This document shows positions 1 through 5,742 of a stretch of 5,742 nt of DNA, one piece after another. How positions within the stretch are numbered: the first letter of the stretch is position 1; each line of letters starts with the position of its first letter. Origin of the DNA: Nitrosospira sp. GTDB lineage: Bacteria > Pseudomonadota > Gammaproteobacteria > Burkholderiales > Nitrosomonadaceae. The stretch lies in the NCBI GenBank assembly GCA_030453055.1, contig JAKDLC010000149.1, positions 1 to 5,742 on the forward strand. The letters are read 5' to 3'. A program made the translations under genes and the position numbers. The notes under the pieces are model-generated. The model worked only from the letters and a program-made list of their open reading frames with translations, was not told the origin of the DNA and did no database searches.

Positions 1-2529
1 CACATGCTTGTCCCTGATGTCGCTTTTCTTCTTGCCCACCAGTAAGATCATGCGTCCGCAATTCTCCGGCCTCACCGTGAAACTATCGATTTCCATAAGG
101 CTATGGACCTCAGGTTCCAGATATTTCGATTCAACGGGTTTGAGGTCCGTACGGCCATTCTCACGTTTGGTTCCGCATGCAACGAGCTTTACATTCCCGG
201 AGGCCACGTCCTTGCGCGGTACCTTATAGATTCTTTCGAATTCATGAGGATCGGCAAGCTCTTTGAGGCAATCCTCACTGCGATCTTTGGGAAAAAAGAA
301 CACATCGTTGCCGCTTTTTACGCCAAAGCGCACTTCAGCCAATTGACCCAAGGGCACAAGCTTGTCGCCGAATTCGTCGAGAAGCTGGAACCATAGATCG
401 GGGGCGCGCAGGTGCACCCCCCATTTACCGCCGTAGTAAGCGGTGGCGCTCGCGATAGGCTCCTCATCCCCCGCACCTCCGCCACCACTCTTGCTCATCA
501 GCGCGCCCAGCGCGACGCCATCATTCCACAGCACGCTTTGCTTCACCAGCCGGGCGCGGTAACGTCTATTGATGGTATTCTCGGTCAGCCCCAGGATTTC
601 ATCGCGAAAGCGATTTGCCGCGACAACGGCTCCGGCCGTCGTGCCATCGTGGGAGAGCATTTCCGCAATGGACCGCCGCAGTTGCACGAAACGAACCGTG
701 TTGTTCATGCGCTTCTCGCTATCCGGCTGCTTGCGCAGGATAGTCACCGTGGTGGCGACGCGCGCACCGACAAACCAGGGTTCGTCCACGCTCTCAAACA
801 CCGCAATCAGCTCGAAGTTTTCCAGAATCCACGCTTGCAGGCGGAAACCATATTCGACGTCAAGCCATTGGCTGGAGGTGAGAAAGCAGAGATAGCCTTC
901 GTCCTTGAGAAAAGTCCAGGCATGCGGCCAGAAATAGCAGTGCAGATCGCTGCGACCGCCGAGATTCGCGCCGCTCTCACGCTTTACGAGGCTGCGGTAG
1001 TACTCCTTGGTTCCCGCCTCGGGCCCCGTTTTACTCCTGGCTCTGGTTTTAGGAATATCTTCCTGCCGCACATAGGGAGGGTTGCCAACAACCGCATCCA
1101 GCGGCGGTATTGAGACGTCATGATGTTGCGATTCACCAAGACCTTTGGTCTTGACTTGCGAAGGCAGAGACAAAAATGATTTACCGCTCAGTACGCCAAA
1201 GAAGTCGATATGGGCAATGCGGGGATAGTTTTCCGCATTGATAAGTTCGCGCGTGGCGAGATTAATGGTGGTGAGCTGAGTGGCAAAACCCTCAATATCC
1301 GCGCCGTACAGATCGGCGAGAAGACCCTGATGCTTCTGCTCCGGGGCGCATTCTTTCTTGCGTGCATAGGCGCGAACGAGAAACGTGCCGCCGCCACAAG
1401 CCGGGTCCAGAATGGTTTCTTCACCGGTTTGAATACAGAAGCTCAGGATCAGATCGACCACCTCCACACGGGTGTAGTACTGTCCGTATTTATGGCGCTC
1501 CGCCGGGCTGATAAGGCGCTCAAAAATTGCCCCTATGACTTCATAATCGAGTTGCGAGAAGTCGAACAGATGAATCTGTTCAACCAGTTCTCGCCAGTGC
1601 GGGACAGCGGTATCGGCGTAGAACGGGATACGATTGCCAATGCGCGTGTGATCTTCTCCAAAAACGGTTTCGTAATCACCGGTGGCTTTTTTTGCTTCAG
1701 CAAAATATCCTTCGAAATGCGTGCGGAGGTCTTCGCCGGTGGTGACGTGCGATGCAATCGTAATTTTTTCCATTTCGCCGCCGAAGCGCTTGAGCAACGC
1801 TTCGTAAAACACCAATTTCGTGACCAGTGTATAGCAGGCGAATTTGGCCGTCGTTTCCAGATTGTCTCGAATGCCGTCAGGATCATCCGTGATGGTGCGC
1901 AGCAAATGATCGCGTATCCACAAATCAAGATCGGATTTCTCGCCCGGTTTTTTGTAGCGGCTATCGAGTTCATCCAGCGTAAGGAGAATGGGCAGCTTGA
2001 GTGCCGATTCCAGCCGCTCAATGAATTTCTCATCCGGCTTGAGGTGGCCTATCGCGGCCGTGCCAAGCAGGATACGCGCCACATCGTGCAGAAAACCCGG
2101 AAGCCAGCGCGTTATCGCGCTCTCGGTCATGGGCATTTCCATGTGCCCCTCGCGATGCACGCTGGTCACTTTCCACGATTTGTAATCGTGATCACGCGGT
2201 GTACCCGCCTTGGGTTCGGTTTCCCACAGCACGCAATCGTTGACGTTCCAGGTAAAAAAATAATCTACCTCCGCCATGCGCGCTTTTGCTCGCGCATCCT
2301 TTACGACAGCCGGGTTATAAGGTGTACCGCCGTCTTTGGAGTAGGGGAGTTTTACTTCACCGGTCAGAATAGCCCGGCCACTTTTGTCGAGAATGGTGAG
2401 ATCCCGGCGTTTGTTGGACCCCGAGCCACGTTGTTCGAGTTTCGCGGCGGAGAAAGGGAGCTGAGGATTATGGGAAAGAATGACGTTAATCCAACTTGCA
2501 ACGTTTCCAGTAAATTCCCATTCAGTCAT
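1..2529 (-). CDS. Type IIG restriction-modification enzyme (fused nuclease and N6-adenine DNA methyltransferase), C-terminus off the left edge
   Basis: The frame is open for 843 codons from ATG at 2529 to the window edge. Seen in order: a PD-(D/E)XK nuclease signature at residues 43-60 (D43, then E58-V-K60, with E32 upstream); a helical linker (about 150-330); methyltransferase motif X GQYYT (349-353); motif I DPACGGGTF (375-383), which binds S-adenosylmethionine; acidic D411 after it; catalytic motif IV NPPY (483-486); a later core strand at 545-555. A Gly-rich hinge near 680 leads into FGVKSGN (735-741), typical of the start of an Eco57I-like target-recognition domain. Known of the family: motif order X-I-IV marks a gamma-class adenine methylase, and one chain both methylates and cuts DNA, defending against phage. 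Inferred: family members are usually about 900-1,100 residues, so the missing part is the rest of the recognition domain. The start is secure: an in-frame TAA lies at 2542-2544, and AGAAAGG sits 6 bases before ATG. Alternative: a solitary methylase with an inactive nuclease domain, or a PglX-like defence methylase; the intact D-ExK argues against both. Confidence 0.88.
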   Translation of the reverse strand, partial: MTEWEFTGNVASWINVILSHNPQLPFSAAKLEQRGSGSNKRRDLTILDKSGRAILTGEVKLPYSKDGGTPYNPAVVKDARAKARMAEVDYFFTWNVNDCVLWETEPKAGTPRDHDYKSWKVTSVHREGHMEMPMTESAITRWLPGFLHDVARILLGTAAIGHLKPDEKFIERLESALKLPILLTLDELDSRYKKPGEKSDLDLWIRDHLLRTITDDPDGIRDNLETTAKFACYTLVTKLVFYEALLKRFGGEMEKITIASHVTTGEDLRTHFEGYFAEAKKATGDYETVFGEDHTRIGNRIPFYADTAVPHWRELVEQIHLFDFSQLDYEVIGAIFERLISPAERHKYGQYYTRVEVVDLILSFCIQTGEETILDPACGGGTFLVRAYARKKECAPEQKHQGLLADLYGADIEGFATQLTTINLATRELINAENYPRIAHIDFFGVLSGKSFLSLPSQVKTKGLGESQHHDVSIPPLDAVVGNPPYVRQEDIPKTRARSKTGPEAGTKEYYRSLVKRESGANLGGRSDLHCYFWPHAWTFLKDEGYLCFLTSSQWLDVEYGFRLQAWILENFELIAVFESVDEPWFVGARVATTVTILRKQPDSEKRMNNTVRFVQLRRSIAEMLSHDGTTAGAVVAANRFRDEILGLTENTINRRYRARLVKQSVLWNDGVALGALMSKSGGGGAGDEEPIASATAYYGGKWGVHLRAPDLWFQLLDEFGDKLVPLGQLAEVRFGVKSGNDVFFFPKDRSEDCLKELADPHEFERIYKVPRKDVASGNVKLVACGTKRENGRTDLKPVESKYLEPEVHSLMEIDSFTVRPENCGRMILLVGKKKSDIRDKHV

Positions 2530-2645
2530 GCGATGCCTTTCTTAAGAATTAGTTTACATAAAAGGTTAGCGTCGTACCCGTACCCCGCTTGTGGCTGCCC
2601 GGCATGCGAACGGTCAAGCGAAATCGTAATGCAAATTCTTCGCTG

Positions 2646-2653
2646 ATTATAAT
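2646..2653. promoter_or_regulatory. Candidate divergent -10 box (ATTATAAT)
   Basis: The octamer reads as a perfect TATAAT on both strands (2648-2653 plus, 2651-2646 minus). It lies between two divergent genes, about 100 bases from the small plus-strand gene and about 115 bases from the restriction gene. No convincing -35 hexamer sits 16-18 bases away on either strand, so this is only a candidate. If it is real, the two transcripts would compete for the same site. Confidence 0.3.
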
Positions 2654-2674
2654 GCCGCTTCCCCCGAGAATGTA

Positions 2675-2696
2675 CGGTATCGCACTGAATATACCG
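2675..2696. repeat. Short inverted repeat CGGTAT...ATACCG
   Basis: There are two perfect 6-base arms (2675-2680 and 2691-2696) separated by 10 bases, in the divergent spacer between the restriction gene and the small acidic gene. The symmetry would suit a dimeric regulator such as a restriction-system control protein, but no such regulator is seen beside it. It could be chance. Confidence 0.3.
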
Positions 2697-2713
2697 GTAA
2701 TATGGAATAGCGT

Positions 2714-2736
2714 TATTATCCTGGCGCTATTGCCAG
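2714..2736 (+). promoter_or_regulatory. Possible -10 box and small leader hairpin ahead of the acidic-protein gene
   Basis: TATTAT (2714-2719) matches the sigma-70 -10 consensus at five of six bases but has no clear -35 partner. It is followed at once by CTGGC (2721-2725), a 6-base loop and GCCAG (2732-2736), a 5-bp stem ending 19 bases before the start codon at 2756 and just ahead of the GGGAG ribosome binding site. If transcription starts here, the hairpin would lie at the very 5' end of the message. Short symmetries of this size are common by chance. Confidence 0.2.
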
Positions 2737-2755
2737 ACTCAGTGCGGGAGCCATC

Positions 2756-3013
2756 ATGGAAAATTCTTCTGAAAACAAGGCAGATCAATCGCCGGACCAG
2801 CCATCAGAGCAGGCACCGGATCAATCAGTAAATGAAGGCGATGTCGTAAGCGACGAAACCCACGGGAACAGGGCTGAAGAGAAAATAGGCGATCGCGCTG
2901 CCAAAAAGCAGCAGACGCGCGAGGAAGCAAGGTCCGTTACCGGGTCTGAGCCGCATAAAGACATTACGAATGAGCATCCGGGAGAAGGCCCCTCACCGCT
3001 CGACCGGTATTAG
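2756..3013 (+). CDS. Small acidic, intrinsically disordered protein of unknown function
   Basis: This is an 85-residue protein that I do not recognise. The start ATG is preceded by GGGAG (2746-2750) with a 5-base gap, a good ribosome binding site, which is the main reason to believe the gene. The protein is strongly hydrophilic: 20 Asp/Glu against 10 Lys/Arg, no Cys, Trp or Phe, and a single Leu. Residues 10-24 contain a degenerate DQ-rich repeat (ADQSPDQ...PDQS), the middle (39-59) is charged and could form a short helix, and the tail is Pro/Gly-rich. There is no signal peptide or membrane segment, so it should be cytosolic and largely unfolded alone. It is divergent from the restriction gene and converges on the ribbon-helix-helix gene, sharing four bases (3010-3013) with it. 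It might be a stress-induced hydrophilin-like protein or a binding partner that folds on contact; both are guesses. Confidence 0.6.
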   Translation: MENSSENKADQSPDQPSEQAPDQSVNEGDVVSDETHGNRAEEKIGDRAAKKQQTREEARSVTGSEPHKDITNEHPGEGPSPLDRY

Positions 3014-3273
3014 TATTTGGCGAATGCCTGCCGGACTTCCCGATCGCTGGCAAAATCGCCCGCGTCGGCTTCTTCGATTGCTTTACGAGTGTCCTTGAGA
3101 TGCCATTGCTGCATCTCAAGGTAAGCGGTGACCGCTTCGTTCAAGATGTAACTGCGATCGCGATCCAGGGCGGTTGCGATGGTGTCCAACGCGTCGCGGT
3201 TTGCTTTGTCGGTGAGGAACGAAATCTTCACGCTTTCGTACTCGGTATCCCGTTTTAAAGTGCGTACCGCCAT
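3010..3273 (-). CDS. Ribbon-helix-helix (CopG/ParD-like) antitoxin-type DNA-binding protein, no toxin alongside
   Basis: This is an 87-residue protein from ATG at 3273. The N-terminal strand VKISFL (15-20) is followed by helix A (about 22-35), a turn at R38-DRS-41 and helix B (S41-M54): the ribbon-helix-helix fold, which binds DNA as a dimer through the strand. The tail (57-87), with W57 and IEEADAGDFASD (66-77), is typical of antitoxins that wrap around a ParE/RelE toxin. Known of the family: such proteins repress their own promoter and neutralise a partner toxin. Here no toxin follows on the minus strand; the space downstream is taken by a gene on the other strand. It may be an orphan antitoxin, a transcription factor, or act on a toxin elsewhere. 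An upstream ATG at 3330 would add 19 residues, but these span the -10 box at 3302-3307, so 3273 is preferred; GAAG lies 6 bases before it. Confidence 0.82.
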   Translation of the reverse strand: MAVRTLKRDTEYESVKISFLTDKANRDALDTIATALDRDRSYILNEAVTAYLEMQQWHLKDTRKAIEEADAGDFASDREVRQAFAKY

Positions 3274-3301
3274 GTTGTACTTCAATATCCGACGTGATCT
3301 T

Positions 3302-3307
3302 ATTATA
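3302..3307 (-). promoter_or_regulatory. -10 promoter box for the ribbon-helix-helix gene
   Basis: Read on the minus strand this is a perfect TATAAT, placed so that transcription would begin near 3295, giving a leader of about 22 bases before the ATG at 3273. The -35 region (around 3325-3330, TGGTGA-like) is weak, as expected for a promoter helped or repressed by other proteins. Antitoxins of this family usually repress their own promoter, so an operator may overlap it; I see no clean palindrome. Confidence 0.5.
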
Positions 3308-3418
3308 GCGGATAAATCCCCTTTCACCACTGTTGACTCACATCGTACGTGGTAAAGACAGGGTTTTTCAGGGACGACTACACTATCGGGCGTTTATTGT
3401 TTCATGCACGAGTAAGCG

Positions 3419-3442
3419 AGACAGACCGCAATCTTTCTGTCT
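3419..3442 (-). terminator. Weak inverted repeat at the yoaA stop codon, possible transcript end
   Basis: AGACAGA (3419-3425) and TCTGTCT (3436-3442) form a 7-bp stem with a 10-base loop that overlaps the TAG stop of yoaA. No run of T follows on the minus strand, so it is not a standard intrinsic terminator. It may only protect the 3' end or be coincidental. The rest of the gap between yoaA and the antitoxin-type gene shows nothing else I can name. Confidence 0.2.
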
Positions 3443-5474
3443 ACCGAGGCAATTCCCGCGACTCAGAACATTCTGCCGGTACTTTGACTTGGGCCATATC
3501 GTGACTTCTCGCGAAAAACGCTTCCACCTCGGCCAGTTCGCGCGTGCGCTTCATCGGCGGCAGGCTTTGCCAGATTTTCCTGCCATAGGGCTTGGTAATC
3601 AGGCGCGGGTCGCAGATCATCAATACGCCACGATCGGTTTCATCGCGGATCAAACGTCCCGCTCCCTGCTTGAGATTGATGACGGCCCGCGGCAGTTGAT
3701 ATTCCATGAAGGCATTGCGTCCTTCCTTGTTGATTTTCTCGATGCGCGCCGAGAGCACCGGGTCGTCGGGCGGGGCGAACGGCAGCTTGTCGATCACCAC
3801 CAGCGATAAGGCTTCTCCGCGCACGTCCACCCCTTCCCAGAAGGATTGGCTGCCGATAAGGACAGCATTGCCCATCTTGCGAAAACGCTCCAGCATGTAA
3901 GAGCGCGAACCCTGGCCCTGCAGCAGTATGGGATAGTCGAGTTTTTCCTGCTCGAACACCGCCAGCAGCAACGCATGCACCCGCTGCATCGCCCGCAGGC
4001 TGGTGCACAGGAAAAATGCGCGGCCGCGGCTGGCTTTCAACACCGGTAGTGCGGCTTTCACCACTGATTCGGTGTATTCGCGGCTGTTTGGTTCGGGCAG
4101 GCCGACAGGCACGTAGAGCAGGGCCTGGTTGGCGAAATCGAACGGGCTGTTCCAACAGGCCGACTGCGAAGCGGTTGCTCCTACATTCAAGCCCATTTCA
4201 CTGTTGTAATGCGAGAAGTCGCCCTTCACCGACAACGTGGCGGAGGTGAATATCCAGGCGCGCGGAGCGCCGCTTAGCTGCTTGCTGAATATTTCCGCAA
4301 TGGAAAGCGGCGTGGCGTTGAGTTGCAGCGCGTGGCTGAACACTTCCACCCAACGCACGAATCCTTCGGCTTCGGCCTGGTCGCGCCAGCGTTTTATGTC
4401 GCCGGCGATTTCGCGCGCGCGCTGCCAGCAGTTTTCCAGCCCCTCCGAGCGCTCGGCCTGGCTTTCCAGCATCGCCGCCAGCGCGTCCAGCGTTACCAGC
4501 AGCCCATCCAGCGCACTGCCGAATCCGGCGTTTTTCATCACCGCAGCCAGCGGCATGCGCGTATTCTCGCCTTCGATAGTCAGGCGCAAATCGCGCGTTG
4601 CTTTTTCCATCGCCGCAATGGCGGGGGGGAGGGCGGTAAAATCCTTGGCGCCCAACAGCGCTTCGGCCTCCGCGTCGCGAGCAAGCTCCAGCAATTGGCT
4701 GGTGCTTACCGACTCGCCGAAAAACAGGCTGGCGGTTTCCGGCAGCTGGTGGGCTTCGTCGAATATCACCGTATTGCAGGCGGGAAGAAGCTCCGCCAAG
4801 CCTTCATCGCGCAGCATCACGTCGGCAAAAAACAGATGATGATTGACTACCACCACATCTGACGAAAGCGCCTGTTTGCGGGCTTCCATGACGAAGCAAT
4901 TCTTGTAGTCGGGGCAATCGGTGCCCAGGCAATTGTCGCGAGTGGAGGTCACCTGCTGCCAGACTGCGGCGTTTTCGGGCACTTCACTCAGGCCGCTTTT
5001 ATCGCCGCTTTTGCTGACGCCGGCGTAGCGTTCGATCAGCTTGAGATACTTTACTTCCTCGCGACTGGCAAAGCTTGCGCGCCCCTCTTGCACTGTACGC
5101 TCCAGATGGTAGCGGCAGACGTAATTGGCTCGTCCCTTCAACAACGCCACAGTGACTGGCGCTTTGAGCGCGGCCCGCACGGTGGGAATGTCGCGGTTGA
5201 AAAGCTGGTCTTGCAAAGTTTTGGTGCCGGTGGAAATGATCACCTTGCCACCGGCCAGCAACGCCGGTACCAGATAGGCAAAGGTCTTGCCTGTACCGGT
5301 GCCCGCCTCGGCGACCAGCACAGTGTTTGCCGCGATCGTGCCCGCGATGGCCTGCGCCATTTCCAACTGCTGCGCGCGCATACTATAGCCAGGCACAGTT
5401 TTGGCAAGCGGGCCGGTGGAAGAAAAAAATGAGTCGATATCAGGCATGGAGGAGGTCGGGGAAACTGATGCCAT
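3441..5474 (-). CDS. yoaA: YoaA, ATP-dependent iron-sulphur DNA helicase (XPD/DinG family)
   Basis: The protein is 677 residues and similar throughout, from memory, to E. coli YoaA (about 636). Seen: Walker A GTGTGKT (58-64); motif Ia near STGTKTLQDQL (81-91); four cysteines, C120, C182, C187 and C193, that should hold a [4Fe-4S] cluster, the last three in NCLGTDCPDYKNC; VVNHH (209-213); Walker B DEAH (239-242); then helicase domain 2 with TSATLS, SFWEGVDVRG and motif VI QGAGRLIR (603-610). Known of the family: it is a superfamily 2 helicase moving 5' to 3' on single-stranded DNA; in E. coli it binds the clamp-loader chi subunit (HolC) and helps damaged or stalled forks recover, for example after chain-terminating nucleosides. 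It is cytosolic. All catalytic and cluster residues are present, so it should be active. The start is uncertain: ATG 5474 has only GGAG 12 bases upstream, while M10 at 5447 fits the family's N-terminal length better but lacks a purine-rich site. No LexA box is seen upstream. Confidence 0.95.
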   Translation of the reverse strand: MASVSPTSSMPDIDSFFSSTGPLAKTVPGYSMRAQQLEMAQAIAGTIAANTVLVAEAGTGTGKTFAYLVPALLAGGKVIISTGTKTLQDQLFNRDIPTVRAALKAPVTVALLKGRANYVCRYHLERTVQEGRASFASREEVKYLKLIERYAGVSKSGDKSGLSEVPENAAVWQQVTSTRDNCLGTDCPDYKNCFVMEARKQALSSDVVVVNHHLFFADVMLRDEGLAELLPACNTVIFDEAHQLPETASLFFGESVSTSQLLELARDAEAEALLGAKDFTALPPAIAAMEKATRDLRLTIEGENTRMPLAAVMKNAGFGSALDGLLVTLDALAAMLESQAERSEGLENCWQRAREIAGDIKRWRDQAEAEGFVRWVEVFSHALQLNATPLSIAEIFSKQLSGAPRAWIFTSATLSVKGDFSHYNSEMGLNVGATASQSACWNSPFDFANQALLYVPVGLPEPNSREYTESVVKAALPVLKASRGRAFFLCTSLRAMQRVHALLLAVFEQEKLDYPILLQGQGSRSYMLERFRKMGNAVLIGSQSFWEGVDVRGEALSLVVIDKLPFAPPDDPVLSARIEKINKEGRNAFMEYQLPRAVINLKQGAGRLIRDETDRGVLMICDPRLITKPYGRKIWQSLPPMKRTRELAEVEAFFARSHDMAQVKVPAECSESRELPR

Positions 5475-5520
5475 AATAACGCAGCGCTCCAGATAAATCG
5501 ATTCACAAAAATTGGGTACT

Positions 5521-5541
5521 GCGGAGGGATAACCCGCGGAG
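5521..5541. repeat. Small direct and inverted repeat upstream of yoaA
   Basis: GCGGAG occurs twice (5521-5526 and 5536-5541) with a 15-base period, and between the copies GGGATAACCC (5526-5535) is an inverted repeat. It lies about 50 bases upstream of the yoaA start on the opposite strand and could be a regulator site for yoaA or for the rightward promoter. It is short enough to be chance. No clear yoaA promoter is visible in 5475-5600. Confidence 0.2.
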
Positions 5542-5555
5542 ATTAAAAACTACCC

Positions 5556-5583
5556 TTGCAATCTTCTGTAATTTGCGGATAAT
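5556..5583 (+). promoter_or_regulatory. Candidate sigma-70 promoter reading rightward into the palindrome
   Basis: TTGCAA (5556-5561, four of six bases of the -35 consensus), a 16-base spacer and GATAAT (5578-5583, five of six of the -10 consensus). Transcription would begin near 5590 and run through the large palindrome at 5607-5728 towards whatever gene lies to the right of the window. It is divergent to yoaA. Confidence 0.35.
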
Positions 5584-5606
5584 TCAACCTAAATCCGGTA
5601 GTTGGA

Positions 5607-5728
5607 CGGGGTGAAGTGTGCGGTTTTTGGGGTGCAGGGCAAGGCGCAACGACGCGGAATGGTCGTTCCATTCCAAGGCGTTGCGAACAACGCAGCCATG
5701 CGCCGCAAAAACCGTGCAATTCATCCCG
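5607..5728. repeat. Large imperfect palindrome with branched head; probable dispersed intergenic repeat
   Basis: Positions 5607-5640 pair with 5695-5728: 31 of 34 pairs hold (four G-T wobbles), with mismatches at 5616/5719, 5630/5705 and 5637/5698. The core arm includes CGGTTTTTG against CAAAAACCG. The 54-base head contains a perfect 7-bp hairpin GGAATGG/CCATTCC (5656-5662, 5668-5674, loop TCGTT), a perfect 6-bp hairpin GCGTTG/CAACGC (5678-5683, 5688-5693, loop CGAA) and a weak 3-bp hairpin (5644-5655), giving a cloverleaf-like outline. A 4-bp CCCG/CGGG hairpin (5725-5735) overlaps the right foot, and partial similarity in the flanks (from about 5595) suggests the unit extends further. It is not a tRNA: there is no anticodon arm, T-loop or CCA pattern. 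It is not a standard terminator, lacking a T-run after the stem. This build is known from REP/MITE-type intergenic repeats; I infer that class. Confidence 0.7.
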
Positions 5729-5742
5729 TAGCGGGCCTCACC

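Noticed and set aside
1533..2033. 166-codon minus-strand ORF inside the restriction gene
   Set aside because: It is another frame of the same strand with Arg/Ser-rich, low-complexity translation; the real frame there is the restriction enzyme.
1210..2646. 478-codon plus-strand ORF, and its companion at 412-1113
   Set aside because: Both are in exact codon-on-codon register with the minus-strand restriction enzyme, whose frame has clear family motifs. The plus-strand translations show no domain and no consistent ribosome binding site, so they are antisense shadows.
3333..3809. 158-codon plus-strand ORF over the 3' end of yoaA
   Set aside because: It is codon-register antisense to yoaA and shows no recognisable motif. 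The other plus-strand ORFs over 3706-5432 are rejected for the same reason.
3640..4155. 171-codon minus-strand ORF inside yoaA
   Set aside because: It is an out-of-frame reading of the helicase-domain-2 region, Arg/Pro/Ala-rich, with no motif.
5607..5728. tRNA or standard intrinsic terminator reading of the palindrome
   Set aside because: The cloverleaf-like outline lacks tRNA features (D and T loops, anticodon stem-loop, CCA end). As a terminator the stem is far too long and is not followed by a T-run on either strand; the T-run lies inside the arm.
5659..5742. Open plus-strand frame starting at ATG 5659 (28 codons, running off the edge)
   Set aside because: It begins inside the palindrome, has no ribosome binding site, and would be encoded wholly by the repeat; more likely a by-product of the element than a gene.
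1..5742. CRISPR array, integrase, transposase gene or attachment site
   Set aside because: No regularly spaced direct repeats and no mobile-element protein motifs were found on either strand.

Overview
The window is about 55% GC by eye, with dense coding, long antisense shadow ORFs and a YoaA helicase very close to the gamma/betaproteobacterial type. This suggests a proteobacterium, most likely a betaproteobacterium. A Nitrosospira/Nitrosomonas-like ammonia oxidiser is my guess from codon flavour and the intergenic palindrome, but nothing in the window proves it.

Layout. (1) Positions 2529 to 1, minus strand: one uninterrupted reading frame of 843 codons that runs off the left edge. It encodes a single-chain Type IIG restriction-modification enzyme: an N-terminal PD-(D/E)XK nuclease, a gamma-class N6-adenine methyltransferase (GQYYT, DPACGGGTF, NPPY) and the start of a target-recognition domain. 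The two long plus-strand ORFs opposite it are in exact codon register with it and are shadows. (2) Positions 2530-2755: a divergent intergenic region with a symmetrical ATTATAAT box and two short inverted repeats. (3) Positions 2756-3013, plus: a small, acidic, disordered protein of unknown function with a good ribosome binding site. (4) Positions 3010-3273, minus: a ribbon-helix-helix (CopG/ParD-like) antitoxin-type protein with its own perfect -10 box and no toxin beside it; its stop codon overlaps that of the small acidic gene. (5) Positions 3441-5474, minus: yoaA, an XPD/DinG-family iron-sulphur DNA helicase. (6) Positions 5475-5742: non-coding. It holds a candidate rightward promoter and a roughly 122-bp imperfect palindrome whose long stem is capped by smaller hairpins, most likely a dispersed intergenic repeat.

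Taken together, this looks like a housekeeping repair gene (yoaA) next to a small accessory block: a stand-alone restriction enzyme, an antitoxin-like regulator without a partner, and an unrecognised small protein. No physical link between the genes is shown by the sequence. The best candidates for something undescribed are the structured palindrome at the right end and the small-protein/orphan-antitoxin pair between the restriction gene and yoaA.
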